Notes: generated by a model not told the origin, from the sequence alone. A stretch of 8,355 nucleotides of DNA from Planctomycetia bacterium (GCA_025356615.1 JANXSH010000255.1:1-8355), one strand, 5' to 3'; positions 1-6,485 are shown, numbered from the stretch's first letter. Translations and numbers: made by a program.

Positions 1-778
1 CAACCATCTGGATGTTCGGGAACTGCTCGACGACGCGGTCGATCATCATGAAGAACGTGTCCGGGTCGAGGTTCGACTTCGACGCCACGTCCGGCCCGAC
101 GATGCCGAGGCCCTTCTGGAGGTCTTCCTCGTTGCCGATGAGCGCATCGACGTTGCCGACGATCCTCCGTAAGACCGCCTGCGCGCGCGGGACGCCGCCG
201 ACCGACGCCCACAGTTTGGCGCGGTAGTTGAGGTCGAACGAGATCATCGCCCCCTGCGCCCTGGCGGCCTTCATGCCCTCGAGGATCAGGTCCGAGGTCG
301 TCTCGGACAGGGCCGCGAAGATGCCGCCACTGTGGAACCACCGGACGCCCCCGGCCATGATCTGCGCCCAGTCGAAGTCGCCGACCTTCAGCATCGCCCC
401 GGCCTCGTTGGCGCGGTTGTAGAACACTACCGGCGGGCGGACGCCCTGCCCGCGATCGCTGTAGACCGTGGCTATGTTCGGCCCGCGAACGCCATCGTGG
501 GGGAACCACTTAAAGAACGGCCTCACACCAGTCTCGCGGACGCGCGACTGGACAAGTTCGCCGATGCCGTAGTCCACCATCGCCGTGGCGATGGCGGTGT
601 TCAGGCCGAAGCAGTCCGAGAGGGCCGCCGCGACGTTGTACTCGCCGCCGCTGACGTGTACATCGAAAGACCGCGCCTTGCGGAAGGGGATGATCCCCGG
701 ATCGAGGCGATGGACCAGCGCCCCCAGGGCGAGGAAATCGAGGGCGCAGGCGTCGTCGCGTATCGGTAAGCCGCTCAT
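1..778 (-). CDS. PfkB-family sugar kinase, probable 2-keto-3-deoxygluconate kinase (3' end outside window)
   Basis: The first 259 codons of a leftward gene are present and the stop lies beyond position 1. It most likely phosphorylates a sugar acid, probably 2-keto-3-deoxygluconate, with ATP in the cytoplasm. The PfkB/ribokinase N-terminal signature is visible as SGGEYNVAAAL (residues 43-53), where the glycines and Asn48 contact substrate. FYNRANEAGAML (119-130) fits the substrate-lid region of KDG kinases (usual form YYRxxSAAS). FDLNYRAKLW (181-190) and the GNEED segment (215-219) are typical of the family. The ATP-site GAGD motif and catalytic Asp should lie in the missing part. The ATG at 776-778 has GGAG five bases upstream. 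The gene diverges from mutL, with no evident functional link. The family is confident; substrate specificity is inferred, and another PfkB kinase such as a fructokinase is possible. Confidence 0.85.
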   Translation of the reverse strand, partial: MSGLPIRDDACALDFLALGALVHRLDPGIIPFRKARSFDVHVSGGEYNVAAALSDCFGLNTAIATAMVDYGIGELVQSRVRETGVRPFFKWFPHDGVRGPNIATVYSDRGQGVRPPVVFYNRANEAGAMLKVGDFDWAQIMAGGVRWFHSGGIFAALSETTSDLILEGMKAARAQGAMISFDLNYRAKLWASVGGVPRAQAVLRRIVGNVDALIGNEEDLQKGLGIVGPDVASKSNLDPDTFFMMIDRVVEQFPNIQMV

Positions 779-836
779 GGATGCTCCGGGATCTGCGAGA
801 AGGATCGACGGGGATGGTATAGGGATCAGGGCGAAG

Positions 837-858
837 CCCAGCCATTGCAATGGCTGGG
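837..858. promoter_or_regulatory. Perfect 22-bp palindrome in a divergent intergenic gap (candidate operator)
   Basis: The arm CCCAGCCATTG (837-847) is followed directly by its exact reverse complement CAATGGCTGGG (848-858), with no spacer. It lies 58 bp upstream of the kinase start and 84 bp upstream of the mutL start, so both genes are transcribed away from it. That argues against a terminator and suits a site for a dimeric regulator acting on one or both promoters. There is no T-tract. A mobile or REP-like palindrome is the main alternative. The palindrome itself is certain; the operator role is inferred. Confidence 0.5.
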
Positions 859-888
859 GTTGGGGCGATAGCAAGATACCTACCGACA

Positions 889-918
889 TTGTCCCCCACC
901 GCCAGAACCTGGTACGAT
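889..918 (+). promoter_or_regulatory. Possible sigma-70-type promoter of mutL
   Basis: TTGTCC (889-894) could serve as a -35 box and TACGAT (913-918) as a -10 box (TAnnAT form), 18 bp apart. Transcription would start near 925, leaving a short leader that contains the GAGGAG ribosome-binding site at 929-934. Planctomycete promoter consensus is poorly defined and this is a match by eye only. Confidence 0.25.
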
Positions 919-942
919 CCGCGCGCCCGAGGAGAAGTTCCC

Positions 943-2703
943 ATGCCACGCATCATGCAACTCAGCCCCCAGGTCGTCGCCCGGATCGCCGCAGGCGAGG
1001 TGATCGAGCGCCCCGCCAGCGTCCTCAAGGAGATGCTCGAGAACAGCATCGACGCCGGCAGCACGCGCATGGACGTGGAGATCACTCAGGGCGGTCTCGA
1101 CTGCGTCCGAGTCGTGGACGACGGCTGCGGCATCGATGGCGACGACCTCGCGCTCGCCTTCGCGGCCCATGCGACGAGCAAGCTGCGCTCCGCCGAGGAT
1201 CTCACGACGATCGGCACGCTCGGCTTTCGCGGCGAGGGGTTGGCCTCGATCGGCGCGGTCGCCCAGGTTCTGCTCCAGTCCCGACCCGCCGGGGCGGATC
1301 GAGGCAGCGAGGTGCGCTGCGACGGCGGGGCGCTCGGCGAAGTCCGCCCCTGGAACGGCGCGAGCGGGACGCGCATCGAGGTTCGGCACCTGTTCTTCAA
1401 CACGCCGGCTCGGCGGAAGTTCCTGCGCGGCCCCTCGACCGAGATGGGCCACGTCAGCGAGACCTTTACGCGCCTCGCCCTGTCCCACCTCGGCCTGCAC
1501 CTCACGCTCAGCCACAACGGACGACGACTGCACGACATCCCGGCGAGTGCGGGGCTGCTCGACCGCATCGCCGCGTTCTACGGCGACGACCTGCGGGGGC
1601 AGCTCCGCGTGGTCGAGGGCGAACACCAGGGCATGACGCTCGGCGGCTACGTCGCCGACCCGATCTGCGAGCGCGGCGGGACGCAGATGCAGTACGTCTT
1701 CGTCAACGGGCGCTGGATTCGCGACCGCTTCATCTCGCAAGCCCTGCAAGAGGCGTATCGCGGCCTGCTGCTCACGGGCAAGCACCCGGTCGCCTTCCTG
1801 TTCCTCGACGTGCCGCCCGACGCCGTCGATGTGAACGTTCACCCGACCAAGGCGGAGGTGAGATTCCGCCAGCCGAGCCAGGTGCAACACCTCGTCCAGA
1901 CCGCCGTCCGCGCCGTGCTGAAGGGCGAAGACCTGACCGCGCCGTTCCGCCTGCCACCCGCCGCGCCTCTGGTGATGACGCAGGCACCGACCCAGGGGGC
2001 GATGGCGTTCAGCGCCCCGCCCAGGCCAGCACCCGCGCCGCGCCTTATGGTCACTCCGACACCCGCGCCGATTCCCGCCCCCAGTGCCGAACGTCGTGTC
2101 GCGCCGACTCCCGTCGCCATCGCCGAGCCGCCCGCGAAGGCGGTGCAGATGCACGATATGTACCTCCTCGTCGAGGTGCCCGAGGGCGTGTTGGTAATCG
2201 ACCAACACGCGCTGCACGAACGCATCCTCTTCGAGCGCCTCAAGGCGCGCTTCGCCTCGGGCAAGCTGGAGGTGCAGAAGTTGCTCATCCCCGAGCCGAT
2301 CGACCTGCCCCCGGCCCAGGCGGCGTTGTTGCTGGAGCATCGCGCGGACCTCGCGGGCCTCGGCCTGGAGATCGACGACTTCGGCGGCGGGACGATCCTC
2401 CTGAGCGGCTACCCGCACCTCCTCGGCAGGAAGCCTCCCGGCGAGATCCTCCGCGCCGTCGCCGAGCAGCTCTCGGCCAGGGAGCGCGTCCCGTCGCGCG
2501 AGACGATGCTCAACGACCTCATGTCGCTGATGGCGTGTCACAGCGCCGTCCGGGCGGGCGACAGGCTGAGTGGGGAGCAGATTCGTTTGCTCGCGGCGGA
2601 GCGCCATCTTTCGCAGGATTCGCACCACTGCCCGCACGGACGGCCGTCGTCGCTGCTGTTCACGCGCGGCGACCTGGACCGCCAGTTCCGGCGAACGGGG
2701 TGA
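943..2703 (+). CDS. mutL: DNA mismatch repair protein MutL, endonuclease type
   Basis: MutL (586 aa, a normal length) couples MutS mismatch recognition to strand removal. The N-terminal GHKL ATPase is complete: Glu30 and Asn34 in the KEMLENSIDAG motif, DDGCGI (59-64), GFRGEGLASI (94-103), and the VDVNVHPTK loop ending in Lys303. A Pro/Ala-rich linker spans roughly 335-405. The C-terminal dimerisation domain carries the metal-dependent nickase motif DQHALHERILFE (420-431, form DQHAx2Ex4E), ACH (531-533), CPHGRP (563-568) and a terminal FRR (582-584). It should therefore nick DNA itself, unlike MutH-dependent E. coli MutL. QKLLIP (445-450) matches the position and pattern of the beta-clamp-binding motif of Bacillus MutL. 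The start at 943 is chosen because GAGGAG (929-934) sits eight bases upstream and the conserved N-terminus begins there; an in-frame ATG at 850 lies inside the palindrome and adds nothing conserved. No mutS is in the window. Confidence 0.97.
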   Translation: MPRIMQLSPQVVARIAAGEVIERPASVLKEMLENSIDAGSTRMDVEITQGGLDCVRVVDDGCGIDGDDLALAFAAHATSKLRSAEDLTTIGTLGFRGEGLASIGAVAQVLLQSRPAGADRGSEVRCDGGALGEVRPWNGASGTRIEVRHLFFNTPARRKFLRGPSTEMGHVSETFTRLALSHLGLHLTLSHNGRRLHDIPASAGLLDRIAAFYGDDLRGQLRVVEGEHQGMTLGGYVADPICERGGTQMQYVFVNGRWIRDRFISQALQEAYRGLLLTGKHPVAFLFLDVPPDAVDVNVHPTKAEVRFRQPSQVQHLVQTAVRAVLKGEDLTAPFRLPPAAPLVMTQAPTQGAMAFSAPPRPAPAPRLMVTPTPAPIPAPSAERRVAPTPVAIAEPPAKAVQMHDMYLLVEVPEGVLVIDQHALHERILFERLKARFASGKLEVQKLLIPEPIDLPPAQAALLLEHRADLAGLGLEIDDFGGGTILLSGYPHLLGRKPPGEILRAVAEQLSARERVPSRETMLNDLMSLMACHSAVRAGDRLSGEQIRLLAAERHLSQDSHHCPHGRPSSLLFTRGDLDRQFRRTG

Positions 2704-2704
2704 G

Positions 2705-2760
2705 GGTAGGTCCGGCGAGCCGAGCCGGACCGGAGTGCCGCTCGGCTCGCGGCACCTACC
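2705..2760. repeat. Compound palindrome (REP-like, or bidirectional terminator) between convergent genes
   Basis: GGTAGGT (2705-2711) pairs with ACCTACC (2754-2760), and GCGAGCCGAG (2715-2724) pairs with CTCGGCTCGC (2741-2750), giving one long stem with a three-base internal mismatch. The same bases can instead form two side-by-side hairpins: TCCGGC/GCCGGA (2711-2716 with 2724-2729) and GTGCCG/CGGCAC (2735-2740 with 2750-2755). The element almost fills the 63-bp gap between the mutL stop and the stop of the leftward TIGR02996 pseudogene. There is no T-tract on either side, so intrinsic termination is uncertain. The outer-plus-paired-inner symmetry resembles REP/BIME-type dispersed palindromes. 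No second copy is seen in the window. Confidence 0.6.
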
Positions 2761-2766
2761 GTCAGG

Positions 2767-3326
2767 TCAGGTCCACGGGGGAGAGGAGCGGAACGGCTCC
2801 CATCGACGAGATTTGCAACTCAGCCCTTGGTTTTCGCGGACATAGAAATACTCTTTTGCCGGGTCGGTGTTGGGTACGATCTCCGCCTGGATTTGGACCT
2901 CGGGGAGTCTTCTCAATTTCGCGCGGGCCAGTTCCGCGAACGATCGAACCGCCGCGCCCAAATGACCGAAGGGGCATTCTCGACCAGAACCAGCGCGTCC
3001 GCTAAGCCGTAGCTTAGGGCGTCACGCACGAGTCTGATGGCATCGATCTTCCGTCTCGTGCAGTAACCGTGGAACACCACATCCCAGCGCTTCCCTGCTT
3101 GCTCCAACCATACCCTATCGATCCCCTCGCGCAGCCGCGTTAGTTCTGACTCGGCGTTTTCATACCCTTCATCCGATTCCTTCATCCGCGCCAGCGCTAC
3201 CTCGGCACGCAAATACGCCGAGCGCGGATCGTCGCGATCCTCGAGCCAGTCGGCGTAGACGAGGCGCGTCACGTCGTCTTCGGGGTGTTCGCGGATCTGG
3301 TCGAGGAAGCCCTGTTCTTCGTGCAT
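2767..3326 (-). pseudogene. TIGR02996 + ribosomal L7/L12 C-terminal-like protein, copy 1, frameshifted
   Basis: As read, the frame opens at ATG 3324-3326 and stops at 2913-2915 after 137 aa. Residues 1-45 form a TIGR02996 domain (RLVYADWLED, 21-30). Residues from about 81 start an L7/L12-CTD-like domain (WDVVF, then KIDAIRLVR, then YGLADALVLVENAP). After residue ~121 the similarity to copy 2 (4347-4925) is lost, but resumes in the -1 frame as LGAAVRSFAELARAKLRRL, aligned with LIAAPRYEAEVARQ of copy 2. Restoring one base in the T/G run at 2957-2962 (minus strand ATTTGGG) gives a continuous 186-aa protein ending at 2767, close to the 192 aa of copy 2. The start lies six bases after the stop of the metalloprotease gene, whose last codons contain the GAGAAG ribosome-binding site, so the pair looks translationally coupled. 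The lesion may be real decay or a sequencing/assembly indel; the 137-aa product may also be made. Confidence 0.75.
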
Positions 3327-3332
3327 CAGGAT

Positions 3333-4142
3333 TCACTTTCGCTTCTCGAAGCCAGGAGGTGCCTCGTCGTCGGAGAGGAGCCTCGGCGAGCCGGTGGTCG
3401 TGTCGATGACGCCGTCGCCCTCGGCGGCCAGCCACCGAACCCCCTGCTCGAAGTACGAACGCACGTCGGTACAAAGGGCCGACGCCCAGGCGGGTTTCGT
3501 CTCCTCGCGGAGTCTGGCCCACAGCGCCAGGGCGTAGCCGACCTCCGGCTGGTCCAGGTAGCCGAGTTTGGAGATGCTCCAGCTCTCGGTCGCGGCGGAC
3601 CGGGTCGAGCGGTCTCGGACGCGCGTGTTGGCGGTGAAGACGCCCAGGCCGAGGTAGACCGTCAACAGGTCGGTGATCCCCTCGTGGTCCCGCTCGTGCC
3701 CGGTGAGCCGGCGCTGACTCAAGAGCAAGACGTGCGACAGTTCGTGTGCGGCGATCGCCACCAGGGCGAGCGGGTCTTCGAGCGCCTTGGCGTCGATCCG
3801 GATGCGAACGCCCTCGACTCCCTCTTCGTACAGACCCACCGCACCGCTCGACGAGTGCGAGACACCGGGAATCACAGGCCGTTGGGACTCGACGAAGTGG
3901 AGCACAAGTCCGCCCGGATTGATGCGCATGAAGCGACAGACGCTGTCGAAGAGGATGCGGCCCGCTTCATCGCTCCCGTCGTACTTTTCCGGGAAGAATG
4001 CGGGCGTGGGCAGGATCATGACCGCGTTGCGTGCGGCGGCGAGGCCGAATTCGCCGACGAGCCAGCGCGTCCGGCTCTCGAGCCAGGCTCTCGCAGGCGG
4101 CGCGACGGGGCAAGTGGGCTTGCGGCGAAACCAGCCGAACAT
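3333..4142 (-). CDS. Putative zinc metalloprotease (HExxH), uncharacterised planctomycete-type family
   Basis: This 269-aa protein has no recognised name. HELSH (133-137) supplies two zinc-binding histidines and the catalytic Glu134. EGITD (154-158), 16 residues further on, has the ExxxD form that supplies the third ligand in gluzincins such as M48, although the spacing is much shorter than in M48. Ahead of it, LPTPAFFPEKYDGS (44-57) and a predicted beta-alpha region lead into the active-site helix. After it comes a hydrophobic TDLLTVYLGLGVFTAN stretch and a GYALALWARLR helix near the C-terminus. No signal peptide or membrane anchor is evident, so a cytoplasmic location is likely; the N-terminus is basic (WFRRK). 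The ATG at 4142 is preferred over an upstream TTG at 4172 because GGAGGA (complement at 4149-4154) sits six bases before it. The stop is six bases from the start of the downstream TIGR02996 gene, suggesting an operon. Proteolytic activity is inferred from the motif alone. Confidence 0.75.
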   Translation of the reverse strand: MFGWFRRKPTCPVAPPARAWLESRTRWLVGEFGLAAARNAVMILPTPAFFPEKYDGSDEAGRILFDSVCRFMRINPGGLVLHFVESQRPVIPGVSHSSSGAVGLYEEGVEGVRIRIDAKALEDPLALVAIAAHELSHVLLLSQRRLTGHERDHEGITDLLTVYLGLGVFTANTRVRDRSTRSAATESWSISKLGYLDQPEVGYALALWARLREETKPAWASALCTDVRSYFEQGVRWLAAEGDGVIDTTTGSPRLLSDDEAPPGFEKRK

Positions 4143-4225
4143 GAGGCGTCCTCCACGCGGACATTGTCCCAAGCAATGTTGTAGGGCACCAAGGAGGAGA
4201 ACGCCAGGGCGTCAAGCCGGCGGTT

Positions 4226-4245
4226 GGTCTTGCCGCAGGCAGACC
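4226..4245. other. Hairpin in the gap between the leftward genes
   Basis: GGTCT-T-GCC (4226-4234, one bulged T) pairs with GGCAGACC (4238-4245) around a GCA loop. It lies about 100 bases downstream of the TIGR02996 copy 2 stop and 84 bases upstream of the metalloprotease start in the direction of transcription. It has no T-tract, so it could be a weak terminator, leader structure or chance pairing. The rest of the 204-bp gap (4143-4346) shows only a weak 6-bp inverted repeat at 4161-4179 just upstream of the metalloprotease ribosome-binding site, and no credible small gene. Confidence 0.25.
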
Positions 4246-4346
4246 ATGATTACGATCGGGGGTGAACAGCGATCTCGGCATGCCTGGATCTGGGACGCGG
4301 CGGCGTGCCATCCCCTCGCCGGGCCGGATCGATAGTCGCGGGGCCG

Positions 4347-4925
4347 CTAGCCGAGCGGCGCATCAGCCAGCCGTGGGAGGTGATCCAACATCGATGGACG
4401 CCATCGAACCGGTGAGTAGGTTAACTCTCGCGCCTTGGAGACCGTCTCCTCCGGCGTGGATCGGTGGGGCGCAAGCCGGACTCGGACCTGGGCACGAGGA
4501 TTGTTTCCCATGAGATACTGCCTGGCCACCTCCGCCTCATATCGAGGTGCTGCGATCAGAAAGACCGTGGGTGCCGATTCGACGAGGGACTTCGACTCGG
4601 CGAGGCCGTAGCCTCCTATTTCGCGCACGAGCTTGATCGCGTGGATCTTGTGTGCAGGCCCTTGCCCAAGGAACACCACGTCCCATCGCTTGCTGGCCGT
4701 TTCCAACCATTTCAGTTCGATCCCCTCGCGCAGCCCCACCAGTTCCGCCTCGGCACTCGCGTACCCCTCCCCCGATTCCTTCATCCGCGCCAGCGCTACC
4801 TCAGCACGCAAATACGCCGAGCGCCGGTCGCCCTGATCCTCTAACCAGTCGGCGTAGACGAGGCGCGTCACGTCGTCCTCGGGGTGTTCGCGCAACTGAT
4901 CGAGGAAGCCTTGTTCTTCGTGCAT
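4347..4925 (-). CDS. TIGR02996 domain + ribosomal protein L7/L12 C-terminal-like domain, copy 2 (intact)
   Basis: The 192-aa protein has two parts. Residues 1-45 are the TIGR02996 repeat-companion domain (FLDQLREHPEDDVTRLVYAD). A charged helical linker runs to about 80. Residues 81-152 then follow the ribosomal L7/L12 C-terminal domain almost position by position: WDVVF (FDVIL in E. coli), KIHAIKLVRE, GYGLAESKSLVESAP, then AEVARQYL and a final VRVRL strand. Residues of E. coli L7/L12 known to contact elongation factors (K65, V66, I69, K70, R73) correspond to K93, I94, I97, K98 and R101. A polar tail (153-192) has no recognised motif. The start at 4925 is chosen from the match to copy 1 and GAGAAG eight bases upstream; the reading frame stays open far beyond it, but that part is antisense to the DUF1501 gene. 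Function is unknown; binding a translation factor, or a ClpS-like adaptor role (same superfamily fold), are inferences. Confidence 0.8.
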   Translation of the reverse strand: MHEEQGFLDQLREHPEDDVTRLVYADWLEDQGDRRSAYLRAEVALARMKESGEGYASAEAELVGLREGIELKWLETASKRWDVVFLGQGPAHKIHAIKLVREIGGYGLAESKSLVESAPTVFLIAAPRYEAEVARQYLMGNNPRAQVRVRLAPHRSTPEETVSKARELTYSPVRWRPSMLDHLPRLADAPLG

Positions 4926-5039
4926 GGATCGCTTCTCATGGAACCGCAGAACCAGATGCTTTTGTTGTAGCATCCCCCCGCCCCTAACGCTAGGATAACA
5001 CTCTCCTACCATACATTCCCGCCGCGCGGAGCTACTACC

Positions 5040-6467
5040 ATGCACGCGAACCTCACACACCCCGGCATCTCTCGCCGAACCGCCCTCCAGGCTGGCGCGG
5101 TCGGCCTCCTCGGCCTCGGCATGGGCGACCTCGCGGCGCTCCGGGCGGCCTCGTCGAACAAGGGCAAGGCGAAGGCGTGCATCTACATCTTCCTCTCGGG
5201 CGGCCTGGCGCAGCACGACAGCTTCGACCCCAAGCCCGACGCGCCCGACGGCATCCGTGGCGAGTTCAAGCCGATCGCAACGCGCACGCCGGGCGTACAC
5301 GTCGTCGAACACCTGCCGATGCTCGCCGCTCGGAGCGACCGCTGGGCGATGGTGCGCTCCCTCACCCACAAGACGAACGACCACTCTGCGGGCCACCTGT
5401 TCATGCTCACGGGCCGATCGACGTTGCCGATCGGATTCAACGGGAACAAGCCCGGACCGGACGACTGGCCCGCGATCGCGTCGGTCGTCAAGGCCGTGTC
5501 CGCATCGACGAACAACCTGCCGCCCGCCGTCGTCTTGCCGGACAAGAACGTCCACAACAGCGGGCGCGTCCTCCCCGGCCAGTTCGCCGGGCACATGGGC
5601 CGGCACCGCGACCCCTGGTTCATCGAGGCGTCGCCGTTCGCCCCGGCCGCCTACGGGGCGTTCCCCGAGTACGAGTTCGACCACCAGGATCGGCCGTTCG
5701 GCAAGCAGCGCCGCAAATGGCACCTGCCCAGCCTCGACCTGCCGCAGGAGGTCGGCAAGACGCGATTCGACGATCGGCTCTCGCTCCTGAAGCGCATCGA
5801 CGGCCAGCGGCGATCCCTCGACATAAGCGGCGAAGCGGGGCGCTTCTCCGCCTACCACGCCGGGGCCGTTTCGCTCCTGGGTGAGAGGCGCGTCCGGGCC
5901 GCGTTCGATGTCCTCCGCGACGACCCCCGGACGCTCGACCGCTACGGCCGCAACTCGTTCGGCTACTCGCTGCTCATGGCCCGCCGACTCGTCGAGGCGG
6001 GCGTCAGCCTCGTCCAGGTGAACCTCGGCAACAACGAGACGTGGGACACGCACGGCAACGCCTTCCCCCACCTCAAGGACAAGCTCCTCCCGCCGACGGA
6101 TCGTTCCCTCAGCGCCCTCCTCGACGACCTGCACGACACGGGACTGCTCGACACCACCCTCGTCGTCATGGCCGGCGAGTTCGGTCGCACGCCACGCATC
6201 ACTCGGTTGCCCGAACACTACAAGTTGGCGGGCCGAGACCACTGGGGATCCGTCCAGACCGTCTTCTTCGCCGGGGGCGGCGTCAAGGGGGGCACCGTCG
6301 TCGGCTCCTCCGACAAGATCGGCGGCTACCCCGCGACCAGCCCGCAGACCCCCGAGAACATGGCAGCGACGATCTACCAGTCACTCGGCATTCCCAAGAG
6401 CGCGGCCTGGCTCGACGCGGAGAACCGGCCGCACTCGATCTATCATGGGGAGCCGATTTTTGCATAG
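5040..6467 (+). CDS. DUF1501 family protein with twin-arginine leader
   Basis: A 475-aa protein of the DUF1501 family, which has an alkaline-phosphatase/sulfatase-like fold and no established reaction. The N-terminus is a Tat-type signal: SRRTALQAG (11-19), a hydrophobic VGLLGLGMG core (21-29) and a cleavage region near ALRAASS (33-39), so export in folded form is expected. Family landmarks are FLSGGLAQHDSFDPKP (51-66), GHLFMLTGR (118-126), WDTHG (335-339), GEFGRTPR (379-386) and GRDHWG (398-403); the Asp/His residues in these segments sit where the fold binds metal. GGAG (5028-5031) lies eight bases before the ATG. DUF1501 genes in planctomycetes usually follow a DUF1549/DUF1553 (PSD1) cytochrome-type gene; that partner is absent here, and the gene stands alone, divergent from the TIGR02996 gene and convergent with an amidohydrolase. 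Confidence 0.92.
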   Translation: MHANLTHPGISRRTALQAGAVGLLGLGMGDLAALRAASSNKGKAKACIYIFLSGGLAQHDSFDPKPDAPDGIRGEFKPIATRTPGVHVVEHLPMLAARSDRWAMVRSLTHKTNDHSAGHLFMLTGRSTLPIGFNGNKPGPDDWPAIASVVKAVSASTNNLPPAVVLPDKNVHNSGRVLPGQFAGHMGRHRDPWFIEASPFAPAAYGAFPEYEFDHQDRPFGKQRRKWHLPSLDLPQEVGKTRFDDRLSLLKRIDGQRRSLDISGEAGRFSAYHAGAVSLLGERRVRAAFDVLRDDPRTLDRYGRNSFGYSLLMARRLVEAGVSLVQVNLGNNETWDTHGNAFPHLKDKLLPPTDRSLSALLDDLHDTGLLDTTLVVMAGEFGRTPRITRLPEHYKLAGRDHWGSVQTVFFAGGGVKGGTVVGSSDKIGGYPATSPQTPENMAATIYQSLGIPKSAAWLDAENRPHSIYHGEPIFA

Positions 6468-6485
6468 TGCGGGATGCAGAGAATT

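Noticed and set aside
885..895. Shared 11-mer GACATTGTCCC upstream of mutL and (opposite strand) upstream of the metalloprotease at 4160-4170
   Set aside because: The two copies differ in orientation relative to their genes, flanks do not match, and one shared 11-mer is weak evidence for a common regulator.
850..942. Upstream in-frame ATG for mutL at 850
   Set aside because: It lies inside the 22-bp palindrome, lacks a good ribosome-binding site, and the conserved MutL N-terminus begins at the ATG at 943.
880..2637. 585-codon open frame antisense to mutL
   Set aside because: Shadow of mutL codon bias; no motif, no ribosome-binding site, and composition typical of antisense frames in high-GC genes.
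2955..2966. Programmed -1 ribosomal frameshifting to explain the broken copy 1
   Set aside because: The site reads C-ATT-TGG-G on the minus strand and is not an X-XXY-YYZ slippery heptamer; copy 2 encodes the same region without a shift, so an indel is simpler.
585..3005. Long open frame of 806 codons on the + strand overlapping mutL
   Set aside because: It is in a different frame from a fully convincing mutL, is extremely Arg/Pro-rich, and has no recognisable domain; it results from the high-GC codon pattern.
4926..6242. N-terminal extension of the TIGR02996 copy 2 frame, up to 631 aa
   Set aside because: The extension is antisense to the DUF1501 gene and lacks similarity to anything; copy 1 and the ribosome-binding site both place the start at 4925.
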